Assembly (NCBI GenBank): GCA_964442735.1
Contig: CAYUAP010000001.1
Location: forward strand, 1-64,000
Direction of reading: 5' to 3'
DNA: 64,000 nt
DNA from: JAUNBG01 sp964442735
Lineage (GTDB): Bacteria > Planctomycetota > Planctomycetia > Pirellulales > Thermoguttaceae
Below are positions 1 through 8,629 of the stretch, one piece after another. Under the pieces are notes generated by a model. It made no database searches and was not told the DNA's origin. It saw nothing but the letters and a program-made list of their open reading frames with translations. A program made the translations under genes and the position numbers. Numbering within the stretch: position 1 is the first letter of the stretch; the number at the start of each line of letters is the position of its first letter.

Positions 1-57
1 TATCCGTGAAAATCAGTGTTATCCGTGGTTTCACTTTATATCCGTGAACGGTTACCT
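1..57 (-). repeat. Dispersed repeat family B, copy 1 (cut by window edge)
   Basis: The segment contains CAGTGTTATCCGTG, TTTCACTTTATATCCGTGAA and a GTTAC end. It closely matches 53862-53918. In reverse complement it resembles 53690-53740, 30513-30605, 32957-33050 and 61434-61530. It lies between genes and is cut by the left edge of the window. Confidence 0.7.
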
Positions 58-323
58 TCAATTAACACCTGTTGACGAATCGTCTGTCACTGTTTTCCCT
101 TGATTTCATGTTTGTTAAAATTCATCTTGACTTGTATTCAAATAATCTATATTATCTCTCTTGCGGGGAGAAGACTGTATCCATTGGTATTCGTTTTTTT
201 CTAAAACGACTGTTCTAAAACGACTCAATTGGTGGAATGGGTAACAGTTCGATTAACCAGGGATTTCGGTATTGTCAGTATCTGTCTGCGGCTTGAGTTG
301 AAAAATCGATGAAGTAAAGAAAT
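1..323. other. Intergenic region upstream of fliI
   Basis: No convincing gene is seen here. The first ~57 bases are the end of a dispersed repeat listed separately. The rest is AT-rich with no clear promoter consensus. Any flagellar genes that might precede fliI lie outside the window. Confidence 0.6.
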
Positions 324-1625
324 ATGGTAAATAATAATATAATAGAACGAATAGAAAGTGTCATGCCGGCACGAATAATTGGGACAGTTGTACGAACCGA
401 GGGCATGACAGTAGCGGCTTCCTGTTTTCCAGTACCGGTCGGAGCGATAGCGCAGATCGAACGTCGGGAAGAAGAACCGTTATTGGCCGAAGTCATTGGA
501 TTTCGCGATAACCAGGCCATTCTCTATTCCTATTCCGATTTAAAGGGGATTCGGCCTGGCAATCGAATCGAACTAAAACGAACAGTTCCTTGGTTATCGG
601 TTGGTCCGGATCTTCTAGGAACGGTAGTGGATGCGTTTGGTCGTCCAGTAGAGACGGGAAGACCGCCGATTCTTCCGGACTGTATCCGATTTGATCGTCT
701 TCCCCCAGACCCATGCAGTCGTCCCCCTATCAATCAGATATTATCGACGGGGATTCGAGCTATTGATGGTCTTTTAACCTGTGGTTGCGGCCAGCGAATC
801 GGTATATTTTCCGGATCGGGAGTTGGAAAAAGTGTTACCATGGGAATGATGACCCGTTATACCGATGCGGACGTCATTGTCATTGGTCTGATCGGTGAAC
901 GTGGACGTGAAGTCAACGATTTTCTTCAACGGGAACTGGGGGAAGAAGGACGCAAAAAGAGCGTCGTCATTGTTTCAACATCAAACGAGCCCGCACTCAA
1001 ACGTGTTCGAGCCGCATATGCGGCAATTTCCATTGCGGAGTATTTTCGTGATAAAGGGAATAACGTCCTTTTTCTAATGGATTCACTAACACGATTTGCC
1101 ATGGCACAACGTGAAATTGGTTTGGCGGCGGGCGAGCCGGCAACAGCTCGTGGATATACGCCATCCGTTTTCTCAATACTACCGCAACTGGTAGAACGAG
1201 CCGGACGAAGTGAATTGGGAAGTATTACGGCCTTCTTTACCGTTCTTGTAGAAGCGGACGATAAACACGATCCTATTTGCGATGCCGTCCGTGGTCTTCT
1301 GGATGGTCATATTTGGCTATCACGAAAATTGAGTTCGCGAGGCCATTATCCTGCCATTGATATTTTAGAGAGTATCAGTCGTCTAATGCCGAATATTTGC
1401 ACGGAAAATAATATAAACGCCGCGAAAACCATACGGAAACTATTGGCCACCTATACGGACAACGAGGATTTAATATCTGTCGGAGCCTATCATTCGGGAA
1501 CCAATCCGGATCTTGATAGGGCCATTACTCTGAAGCCGAAAATCGATCTCTTTCTTCAACAATCGATGTATGAAAAATCGTCCTATAACGAAACGATTCA
1601 AAAACTCTCTTCTTTACTGAAATAA
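324..1625 (+). CDS. fliI: Flagellar export ATPase FliI
   Basis: This 433-residue protein is the ATPase of the flagellar type III export apparatus, which energises unfolding and delivery of flagellar subunits at the cytoplasmic face of the basal body. An N-terminal beta-barrel region (about 15-90) precedes a RecA-like core with Walker A GSGVGKS near residue 164, the GERGREV motif near 192 and Walker B-type FLMDSLTRFA near 250. The length is typical for FliI/YscN. FliI is preferred over the V/F-type ATPases because of the DSLTRFAMAQREIGLAAGEP signature. The ATG has only a weak purine stretch upstream. No other flagellar structural gene is visible, although a FliA-type sigma factor lies at 49204-49992. 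The virulence-type homologue SctN cannot be fully excluded. Confidence 0.93.
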   Translation: MVNNNIIERIESVMPARIIGTVVRTEGMTVAASCFPVPVGAIAQIERREEEPLLAEVIGFRDNQAILYSYSDLKGIRPGNRIELKRTVPWLSVGPDLLGTVVDAFGRPVETGRPPILPDCIRFDRLPPDPCSRPPINQILSTGIRAIDGLLTCGCGQRIGIFSGSGVGKSVTMGMMTRYTDADVIVIGLIGERGREVNDFLQRELGEEGRKKSVVIVSTSNEPALKRVRAAYAAISIAEYFRDKGNNVLFLMDSLTRFAMAQREIGLAAGEPATARGYTPSVFSILPQLVERAGRSELGSITAFFTVLVEADDKHDPICDAVRGLLDGHIWLSRKLSSRGHYPAIDILESISRLMPNICTENNINAAKTIRKLLATYTDNEDLISVGAYHSGTNPDLDRAITLKPKIDLFLQQSMYEKSSYNETIQKLSSLLK

Positions 1626-1670
1626 AGGCAGAAGATCCCCGAAATGAATTCATGGAAAAGGTTCGGACGG

Positions 1671-1698
1671 TTGCAGGTTTTTCTTTTTCTGCTATAAT
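1671..1698 (+). promoter_or_regulatory. Probable sigma-70 promoter of gyrA
   Basis: TTGCAG (1671-1676), a 16-base spacer and TATAAT (1693-1698) lie between the fliI stop and gyrA. A TG dinucleotide one base upstream of the -10 box makes it an extended -10 promoter. The leader to the TTG start would be about 50 bases. Confidence 0.6.
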
Positions 1699-1753
1699 AT
1701 ATTGAGTGTTTTTCTCAAAAGAATTAAAATAGAATATACGAAAGGGGTGTCCA

Positions 1754-4700
1754 TTGTCTTCTGATAATACCAATACGCCGCAGGAACCAACCGATAACGA
1801 ACCGGAAAATACGGAAAACGGAGAATCCACGTCCTCCGGCGTTAATGGAGGCGCGTTAGTCCCACATATAGGCGCCGATGGGCACCTTTATCTTGACGAT
1901 GGAACCAAACTGCTCCAACTCTCAATTGAAGACGAAATGAAGGGGAGTTATCTGACCTACGCTATGAGCGTAATTATCAGTCGAGCCATTCCTGATGTAC
2001 GAGATGGATTAAAGCCATCCCAGCGCCGTATTCTGGTCGCCATGAACGATATTAATTTGGGGCCGGGATCCAGCCGTGTTAAATGTGCGAAAATTTCCGG
2101 AGATACCAGTGGTAACTACCATCCGCACGGTGAACAGGTTATCTATCCTACCTTGGTTCGTATGGCCCAGGAATGGAATATGCGTTATGTATTAATTGAT
2201 AAACAGGGTAACTTCGGTTCCATAGCCGGTCTGCCTCCTGCTGCTATGCGTTATACCGAAGCACGTCTCTCCGGTATGGCCGCCGCAATGTTGGAAGATC
2301 TCGATATGGAGACCGTTGACTTTGTTCCGACCTACGACGAACGAAGACTGGAACCTGTCGTTCTGCCTTCCAAAGTACCCAATATTCTGGTCAATGGTGC
2401 TAACGGAATTGCCGTTGGTATGGCGACCAGTATTCCTCCGCATAATTTGGCGGAAGTCTGTGACGCAACGATTGCTGTTATCGATAATCCGAGTATTTCC
2501 CCGTTTGAACTATTACAGATATGTCCCGGTCCGGACTTCCCGACGGGGGGTATTATTTGTGGTACAAGCGGAATTCGACGAGGTTATCTGACCGGTCGTG
2601 GAAATATTACCATTCGTGCCCGAACAAAAATCGAAGAACATAATAAACGATACCGTATTATCGTTTCGGAAATTCCCTATCAGCAGGCTCGTGACCGTGT
2701 CGAAGAAAAAATTGCGGAAATAGTCAACGATGGCAAAATCGTCGGTATTTCCGGTATTCGTAACGAGTCCGATCTGAAGGAACCGGTTCGACTGATTTTG
2801 GAATTAAAACGAGACGCAGATCCGGATCTGGTGTTAAATCAATTATATGAATTTACTCCACTTCAGGACACCTACTCCATTATCCTTCTGGCTTTGGTGG
2901 ATGGAAAACCGAGAATTCTGACGTTTAAAGAACTGCTTGAAGAATTTATTCGGCATCGTGTGACAGTTGTTCGGCGCCGAACTCAATTCCTCCTGAATAA
3001 AGCTATTAAACGACAGCATACCGTTGAAGGTTTGTTAATTGCCCATGCGAATATCGATGAAGTTATTCGAGTCATTCGGACCTCGAAGACCCAGCCGGAG
3101 GCGAAGGATCGGTTGATGCAAATTCAATGTCCATCGGCCATGCTGGAACGTGTTTTGGGCGATGGATTCGAGGCGTTTGTAAAAATGCGTGGTGTGGCGG
3201 AAAATTATTCCCTGACCCCTGTTCAGGCAGACGCTATTTTACACATGACCCTGGGCCAATTAGTCAATTTGGAACAGGAAAAATTGGGAGAAGAATATCG
3301 TACCTTGTTGAACGATATTGGTGAATATCGAGGTATTATTGCGGATGAACAGCGAATTCGTTCCATTGTTCGTGACGATCTTCTTCTGATTCGTGCCAAG
3401 TACAAGGATGCACGTCGAACGGAAATCAGCGGCGAGGAAGTGGAAGGTCTTGATTACGAAGATTTGGTTCAGGAAGAGACAATGGTTGTCTCAATTAGTA
3501 CCAATGGATATATCAAACGAACACCTGTTGATACCTTTAAAGCGCAGAGGCGCGGTGGTAAAGGATTAAAAGGCGCAAAAGCAGACGATGAAGATCCGAT
3601 TCAGCATCTGTTCGTTGCCAGTTCGCACGCCTTTTTGCTCTTCTTTACCAACAAGGGCAAGGTATATTGGCAGAAGGTTTACAGTCTTCCCCAACTTTCA
3701 CGGGAGTCCAAGGGCCGGAATCTGGTCAACTTGTTGAATTTAACGGAAGACGAAAAAATAGCCGATTGCCGGGCCATAAAAGATTTCGATTTGCCAGGCC
3801 ATTTTCTCGTTTTCGCTACGAAAAAAGGTTTGGTTAAAAAGACAAAACTGTCCGCCTACAGCCGTCCTTTAAAGAATGGGTTAATCGCCCTTAAACTCAA
3901 GGAAGGTGACGAACTGATTAACGTTTGCGTTTGCGGTCCGAATGATGAAATCGTTCTATCGACGGCTAGAGGAAAAGCAATTCGGTTCCGACAGACGGAC
4001 GTTCGTCCCATGGGTCGTAATGCCAGTGGCGTTAAAGGTATTTCGCTCCGTCATGGAGACGAAGTGGTTGGAATGGTTGTTGCCAATGAAAATGCCACTT
4101 TATTAACCATGTGTGCCAATGGATATGGAAAACGAACACCTTTTGGTCCCAATGCGCCCGCCTTGCCGGAATCGGATGTTTCTGCTTCGGAACTAGAGGA
4201 AGATAATTTGGATGACGCCAATCCAGACAGTGCAGATAATATCGATATTATAGATAATATCGATAGCACAGACAATACCGACAACACAGATATCGTAGAT
4301 AATATCGATAACACAGATAACACCGATAGTACAGATGATAACGACGAACAGATTGCCGAATCGGACGACAAAACAGAAGTCACGGAAAACGATACTGATA
4401 ATAATGACGATATTAACACGTCGAATACGTATCGAGTGCAACATCGAGGTGGTGGTGGTGTTATTGCTATTAAATCCACAAGTCGTAATGGACAGGTTGT
4501 CGCAACGGTATCTGTGGAAGATGACGACGAGATCCTAATGATAACGGCTCGTGGTAAAATTCAACGTGTTGCGGTTCAAGAGGTTCGTACAATGAGTCGA
4601 AATACCAAGGGTGTACGTATCATGGCCGTAGACGAAGGAGATGCGTTGGTCGCACTCAAACGGATACCAAAAGAGGATCGAACTCCGGAAGACGAAGATG

Positions 4701-4870
4701 CTGATCCTTCGGATAACGTTCCTTCGAAAATGGAAGGTTCGAATGATATATCGGATTCAACCACTTCCGAAGAAATAAAAGAATCTATAAATAATGATTT
4801 CATGGACGAAAATAATTTTTCTGATTCGGAAGAGACTGAAGAATCCACCGATGACGAAGAAATGATGTAG
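1754..4870 (+). CDS. gyrA: DNA gyrase subunit A with acidic insertion
   Basis: This is the catalytic subunit that breaks and rejoins DNA in gyrase. The breakage-reunion domain carries RYTEARLS with catalytic Tyr near residue 167, and the C-terminal propeller has the GyrA box QRRGGKG. The box separates it from ParC. The start is TTG at 1754, behind the good ribosome site AAAGGGGTG (1741-1749); no ATG fits as well. At 1038 residues it is longer than usual GyrA (about 800-900). There is a ~45-residue acidic N-terminal extension, an Asp/Asn-rich insertion (about 803-890) inside the propeller, and an acidic Ser/Glu tail after about 975. The insertion comes from degenerate GATAAY/ATCGAT-type repeats at about 4200-4420, yet propeller blades resume in frame after it, so the gene is intact. 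Confidence 0.96.
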   Translation: MSSDNTNTPQEPTDNEPENTENGESTSSGVNGGALVPHIGADGHLYLDDGTKLLQLSIEDEMKGSYLTYAMSVIISRAIPDVRDGLKPSQRRILVAMNDINLGPGSSRVKCAKISGDTSGNYHPHGEQVIYPTLVRMAQEWNMRYVLIDKQGNFGSIAGLPPAAMRYTEARLSGMAAAMLEDLDMETVDFVPTYDERRLEPVVLPSKVPNILVNGANGIAVGMATSIPPHNLAEVCDATIAVIDNPSISPFELLQICPGPDFPTGGIICGTSGIRRGYLTGRGNITIRARTKIEEHNKRYRIIVSEIPYQQARDRVEEKIAEIVNDGKIVGISGIRNESDLKEPVRLILELKRDADPDLVLNQLYEFTPLQDTYSIILLALVDGKPRILTFKELLEEFIRHRVTVVRRRTQFLLNKAIKRQHTVEGLLIAHANIDEVIRVIRTSKTQPEAKDRLMQIQCPSAMLERVLGDGFEAFVKMRGVAENYSLTPVQADAILHMTLGQLVNLEQEKLGEEYRTLLNDIGEYRGIIADEQRIRSIVRDDLLLIRAKYKDARRTEISGEEVEGLDYEDLVQEETMVVSISTNGYIKRTPVDTFKAQRRGGKGLKGAKADDEDPIQHLFVASSHAFLLFFTNKGKVYWQKVYSLPQLSRESKGRNLVNLLNLTEDEKIADCRAIKDFDLPGHFLVFATKKGLVKKTKLSAYSRPLKNGLIALKLKEGDELINVCVCGPNDEIVLSTARGKAIRFRQTDVRPMGRNASGVKGISLRHGDEVVGMVVANENATLLTMCANGYGKRTPFGPNAPALPESDVSASELEEDNLDDANPDSADNIDIIDNIDSTDNTDNTDIVDNIDNTDNTDSTDDNDEQIAESDDKTEVTENDTDNNDDINTSNTYRVQHRGGGGVIAIKSTSRNGQVVATVSVEDDDEILMITARGKIQRVAVQEVRTMSRNTKGVRIMAVDEGDALVALKRIPKEDRTPEDEDADPSDNVPSKMEGSNDISDSTTSEEIKESINNDFMDENNFSDSEETEESTDDEEMM
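4200..4420 (+). repeat. Degenerate tandem repeat inside gyrA
   Basis: Repeated units such as GATAATATCGATA, CACAGACAATACCGACA and CACAGATAACACCGATA encode Asp-Asn-Ile/Thr-Asp runs. The repeat stays in frame with the gyrase reading frame, which suggests slippage-driven growth under coding selection. Confidence 0.75.
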
Positions 4871-4904
4871 AATATTAAATAATAGAAATTTAAGGAGAAA
4901 CAAT

Positions 4905-5450
4905 ATGATTAGTAATACCATGGCAGAGCATTTATCGGAACAGGTTAATGCGGAACAGTATTCGGAGCATTTATATAACGCAATGGCTGCCTGGGCGGCA
5001 GAACATGATTTAATGGGCATTGCCCACTGGTTGCGTTTACAGGCGGAGGAAGAACATATTCATGCAATGAAGATATTCAACTATATTCTCGACAGAAATG
5101 GTCATATCGACTACAAGGAAATAAAGGCAACACCAACGGAATGGGATGACGTTCAGTCTGTTCTGGAACTTGTAACCGAACATGAAAAAATTGTCAGTGG
5201 TTTGATCTATGGATTAGTCGATCTCGCGCATCAGGAACGCGATCATGGAACAGATCAATTCCTTCAATGGTTTGTTGCGGAGCAAGTGGAAGAAGAATCC
5301 AATGCGGAGGCGTTACTAGCTAAATTACGCCTGTTAAAAGACGTTCCTGGGGGCTTATATATGTTGGATCAGGAGATGGGCACACGAGTCTTCTCCCCAG
5401 CAATGGCAGCCTTCCTGCCGAATGGCGCTTCTTTTGGTAAATATGCCTGA
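4905..5450 (+). CDS. ftnA: Ferritin-like iron storage protein
   Basis: This 181-residue four-helix ferritin oxidises Fe(II) at a di-iron centre and stores it as ferric mineral in a cytoplasmic cage. Helix A carries VNAEQYSEHLYNAMAAW, helix B has EEEHIHAMKI with the E-x-x-H ferroxidase pair, and helices C-D have TEHEKI and WFVAEQVEEE. It begins behind AAGGAGAAAC 35 bases after gyrA, so it may be co-transcribed with gyrA or use its own promoter. A hairpin terminator follows at 5525-5552. The haem ligand Met typical of bacterioferritin is not evident, so plain ferritin is favoured over bacterioferritin or Dps. Confidence 0.9.
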   Translation: MISNTMAEHLSEQVNAEQYSEHLYNAMAAWAAEHDLMGIAHWLRLQAEEEHIHAMKIFNYILDRNGHIDYKEIKATPTEWDDVQSVLELVTEHEKIVSGLIYGLVDLAHQERDHGTDQFLQWFVAEQVEEESNAEALLAKLRLLKDVPGGLYMLDQEMGTRVFSPAMAAFLPNGASFGKYA

Positions 5451-5524
5451 TATATCGCATCTGACATCTGTAATGTCAGGGCTCTGATTTCAAAATTCAA
5501 TAGGAGTCTAAACGTAAAACTGAT

Positions 5525-5552
5525 ATCCGTCGCACAAGCGGCGGATGTTTTT
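5525..5552 (+). terminator. Rho-independent terminator after ferritin
   Basis: ATCCGTCGC and GCGGCGGAT form a nine-pair stem (one G-T pair) around loop ACAA and are followed by GTTTTT. It lies between the ferritin gene and a convergent gene. A second small hairpin (CTGACAT/ATGTCAG) sits just upstream at 5461-5479. Confidence 0.65.
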
Positions 5553-5571
5553 AATGAAAATATATTGTATT

Positions 5572-7311
5572 TTACATACGGCCTTTATAGATTTTAACGC
5601 GTTCTATTAACTTTTGATCTTTACTGTTTTCAATAACCAAATTAATGGCCTTCATGACCTGGTCTGCAAACTGTTTCCGTATTGCTGTATCGTGTGCATG
5701 TTCCGCAATCGCATTATAGGCGGCTTCGGCCAATTCCGGCTGGGCGGCACATTCGACAGCGAAGGCTAACGATTTATCGGTTCGGTTGGCGGCTAATCGG
5801 GAGAGAATTAGTTTCTTCTCGTCTGTTCGTTTTGCGATTTTAAATGCCTTTTTCAGGTTATCCAATTTTTTATCACGCGTCAATTGAATTCCGATTTTAT
5901 CGTCCGGTAGTGAAATAACTCGAATATAAGCGCGCAACAGCGACTGATTCATGCCTTCATCCAGTTTGTTCGATTCAATTAACTGCATCATTTTTTCCGC
6001 GAAAAAGGCATCAGACCATTGGCCCAATGCGCGCAGTCCGGCGTCCAGAACTGTGGGATCCTTCGATTCCAACGCCTTGGCTAGTTCTTTTTTCGCCGCA
6101 TCGCCTCCCGTTCGGCACATCATGGGATAGATTATCGCCCGGGGATATTGACCGATTAACGTAATCAATGGCGAAGCGTCTTGATTACAACAGGCCGCTA
6201 TAATATTTTCGGCAGCATCATGATCTTTTCCACGTGGAATCAAAATAGTGGAAGCGACGAGGGCCGGAATGTCGTCCTTCGTTACGAGTTTGGCCGCTTG
6301 TTGAAGCAGGGCCAATCGGTCCGGACACTCTTGTACTGTGGTTCGCTCGAAGATGTTTTTACGAATATCGATACTTCGATTCATTAGAATCGTAGCCAGA
6401 TCAAGAAAACCTTTTGTATCGGTCGTCTTTTGCAGTTTGGCAATTAGGGCGTCATCGAATCCATCTGTAACGATGAAACCACAGAGTCGAACAACTAAAT
6501 CATGTTCAGTATCCAACTGACTAATCAGATAATCAACATCATCTTTTGTTGCCATCTTCTCCAGGGAGAGAAGGCCAGCCTTCTTAAGACGGTCTGAATC
6601 GGAGGCCAACGCCGCCAGAACGACAGATCGATATTTTTTATCACCACGAACGGTTATGGCAGCTAACGTCTGAACTTTAGCCGTTTCATCAAGGGAATCG
6701 TATTTCTTCATCCAATTAGCGAACACCTCGGCAGAGGCGTTCGAGAGACCGATCGGCATTTTGGTCTCGTTGGAATTACGTGGCAGAATCTTGGTGTTTC
6801 GACAGATTAACGCCGATTTAACAGCGGGTATGGCCACGTTTTCTTCCAAGGCAGCCTTGGCCTCCGGACCTGGAATTTTGGCCAGGGCTTCCGCGGCGGC
6901 ATCAACTAAAATCTGTTCTTTATTTTTCAGGAAGGGAACAATGTCCGCAACTTCATTACCCGTTCCGATAAAGGTGTATTTTTGTAGTAGCCAAGCCTTG
7001 GTATCCGATTGAATATCTTCTTTTAAAGCGCTCTTCAGAAATGCGTTGACTTTAGCCGCTTTTTCCGGTGAATTTTTCGCGGCCAATATCATGTTCATTA
7101 ATTCTTCACGAGCCTTGAACATAATTGTTTCCGAATGGCGATTCAATATCTCGCCGGTATAGACACCCGCATTTTTCCGCGAAACATCTATTTCCGCACT
7201 GAAATCGCGCGAATCCAATCGCTTCGCAAGATTATTGTAATCGTCGGCCGCCATTGCATTTGAACAGCAGACTAAAAGAGCTGTTACCAGCAGTATTAAA
7301 TATTTCTTCAT
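5572..7311 (-). CDS. Secreted HEAT-repeat protein
   Basis: This 579-residue protein opens with a typical Sec signal peptide (KKYLILLVTALLVCCSNAMA), so it is exported. The rest is alpha-helical with repeated units of the HEAT/armadillo kind, for example VDAAAEALAKIPGPEAKAAL near 140 and VLDAGLRALGQWSDAFFAEK near 415. Such solenoids are protein-protein scaffolds, and no catalytic motif is seen. The start has AGGAG seven bases upstream. It follows the Gfo/Idh/MocA gene on the same strand after 86 bases and may be the last gene of the ccsBA block. The specific role is unknown. Confidence 0.8.
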   Translation of the reverse strand: MKKYLILLVTALLVCCSNAMAADDYNNLAKRLDSRDFSAEIDVSRKNAGVYTGEILNRHSETIMFKAREELMNMILAAKNSPEKAAKVNAFLKSALKEDIQSDTKAWLLQKYTFIGTGNEVADIVPFLKNKEQILVDAAAEALAKIPGPEAKAALEENVAIPAVKSALICRNTKILPRNSNETKMPIGLSNASAEVFANWMKKYDSLDETAKVQTLAAITVRGDKKYRSVVLAALASDSDRLKKAGLLSLEKMATKDDVDYLISQLDTEHDLVVRLCGFIVTDGFDDALIAKLQKTTDTKGFLDLATILMNRSIDIRKNIFERTTVQECPDRLALLQQAAKLVTKDDIPALVASTILIPRGKDHDAAENIIAACCNQDASPLITLIGQYPRAIIYPMMCRTGGDAAKKELAKALESKDPTVLDAGLRALGQWSDAFFAEKMMQLIESNKLDEGMNQSLLRAYIRVISLPDDKIGIQLTRDKKLDNLKKAFKIAKRTDEKKLILSRLAANRTDKSLAFAVECAAQPELAEAAYNAIAEHAHDTAIRKQFADQVMKAINLVIENSKDQKLIERVKIYKGRM

Positions 7312-7397
7312 GAACTTCTCCTATGATTATTTTTATTTGGTATTTCTATTGTAATTTAAAGAATTAACTTTAATAACATCGTTGTGCAATTATCGAA

Positions 7398-8603
7398 TTA
7401 TACTTCGATGGTATAGGGAGCACGTTGAACTTTACTGACCATGGAAGTTGCCTGTGGATCATCGACGAAGATCATTTTTTCTTTATCCCAAACCAGATCC
7501 CGTTTGAGGGCATAAACAATACTGCACATGTGCCCGTAATCGGAAACGTTTGCACCATAAAATACATCCTGGAACGGACGGATTCTGTTCCGAACGCAAT
7601 AGAGGAAATCAGCCGCTATATGGGTTGCGCCGCCGCTATATCGACGAACATTGACGGTATGACGTGCTTTAATGGTTGTTTTGTTTTGCGGAAAAACGTA
7701 TGTTCCTTCCGTACCGACGATTTTTATCGTACCTTCCGGGGAATTATGGAAGAATTTGACTCCATTTTCCATAATGATCATGGCACCATCGTGTGGATTA
7801 CGCTCGGATTTAGGAGGACATACTTCCTTCGGCGCGATATGATCCATACCACAGGAATAAAGAGCTCCTCCGAAATTATGCCCCCCCCAATCACCAAGTC
7901 CTCCCGTACCGAAACTCGTATTGAAACGCCAGGTCATTGGCTGAATTGCGAGAATATTATAGGGGATCATGGCCGCTTGTCCGACCCAGCGATCCCAATC
8001 GAGTTCGGGAGGAACAGGCTCTGCCGTATACGTTCGTTCAGAAGAAGCTCCTGCACAACTGGCATAAATTTCCTTGACTTCACCGATAGCCCCTGACATA
8101 ATAACGGGAGCCATATACTGTCCGTAATCTTCCATAATACGTTGAGAACCACTGGAAACGATCCGATTGTATTTACGGGCTGCGGCGACAATCTGACGAC
8201 TTTCCATCAGGGTAAAGGTCAACGGTTTTTCACAATAGACATCCTTGCCCGCTTTACAGGCGTCTATGGTCATTTTGGTATGCCAGTGATCGGGCGCCGC
8301 AATGGAGACGACATCCAACTCGGGCATTTCCAACATTTCTTCATAATATTGGAATCCTTTAATATTGGGATCCTTCGGAATACGCCGGGTATCGACATCG
8401 CATATGGCAATGAATTGTGAATCGGGTTGATGGCCAATATTACTTCGTCGAACACCATATCCAATCAGACCAACATTGATTTTATCATTAGGCGCAATGT
8501 TTCCCTCGCGCCCAAGTACATAACTCGGTAAAACGAGAGGAACCGAACAGACGGCAGCCGTCTTCAAAAAATTTCGACGGGACTCTGTTATTCTTTTTTT
8601 CAT
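7398..8603 (-). CDS. Tat-secreted Gfo/Idh/MocA oxidoreductase
   Basis: This 401-residue protein is of the Gfo/Idh/MocA family, NAD(P)-dependent oxidoreductases acting on sugars or inositols. It starts at the ATG at 8603 with AAGGATG upstream; an in-frame extension to 8792 overlaps the upstream gene and lacks coding character. The N-terminus has the twin-arginine motif SRRNFLK and a hydrophobic stretch, so export is by Tat with cofactor bound. The Rossmann fold begins at INVGLIGYGVRR, and EKPLTF is the family's cofactor/substrate motif. Tat-exported members of this family are abundant in planctomycetes. It begins 26 bases after the ResB-CcsA gene ends, so the two are likely co-transcribed. The substrate cannot be deduced. 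Confidence 0.88.
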   Translation of the reverse strand: MKKRITESRRNFLKTAAVCSVPLVLPSYVLGREGNIAPNDKINVGLIGYGVRRSNIGHQPDSQFIAICDVDTRRIPKDPNIKGFQYYEEMLEMPELDVVSIAAPDHWHTKMTIDACKAGKDVYCEKPLTFTLMESRQIVAAARKYNRIVSSGSQRIMEDYGQYMAPVIMSGAIGEVKEIYASCAGASSERTYTAEPVPPELDWDRWVGQAAMIPYNILAIQPMTWRFNTSFGTGGLGDWGGHNFGGALYSCGMDHIAPKEVCPPKSERNPHDGAMIIMENGVKFFHNSPEGTIKIVGTEGTYVFPQNKTTIKARHTVNVRRYSGGATHIAADFLYCVRNRIRPFQDVFYGANVSDYGHMCSIVYALKRDLVWDKEKMIFVDDPQATSMVSKVQRAPYTIEV

Positions 8604-8629
8604 ACAAACATCCTTTATTATAAAATTGT

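Noticed and set aside
4051..4479. Long antisense frames (Ser/Leu/Val-rich) opposite gyrA
   Set aside because: They are low-complexity mirror images of the Asp/Asn repeat in gyrA and have no independent start signals.
5461..5479. CTGACAT/ATGTCAG hairpin as main terminator of ferritin
   Set aside because: No T-tract follows; the next hairpin at 5525-5552 with GTTTTT fits better.
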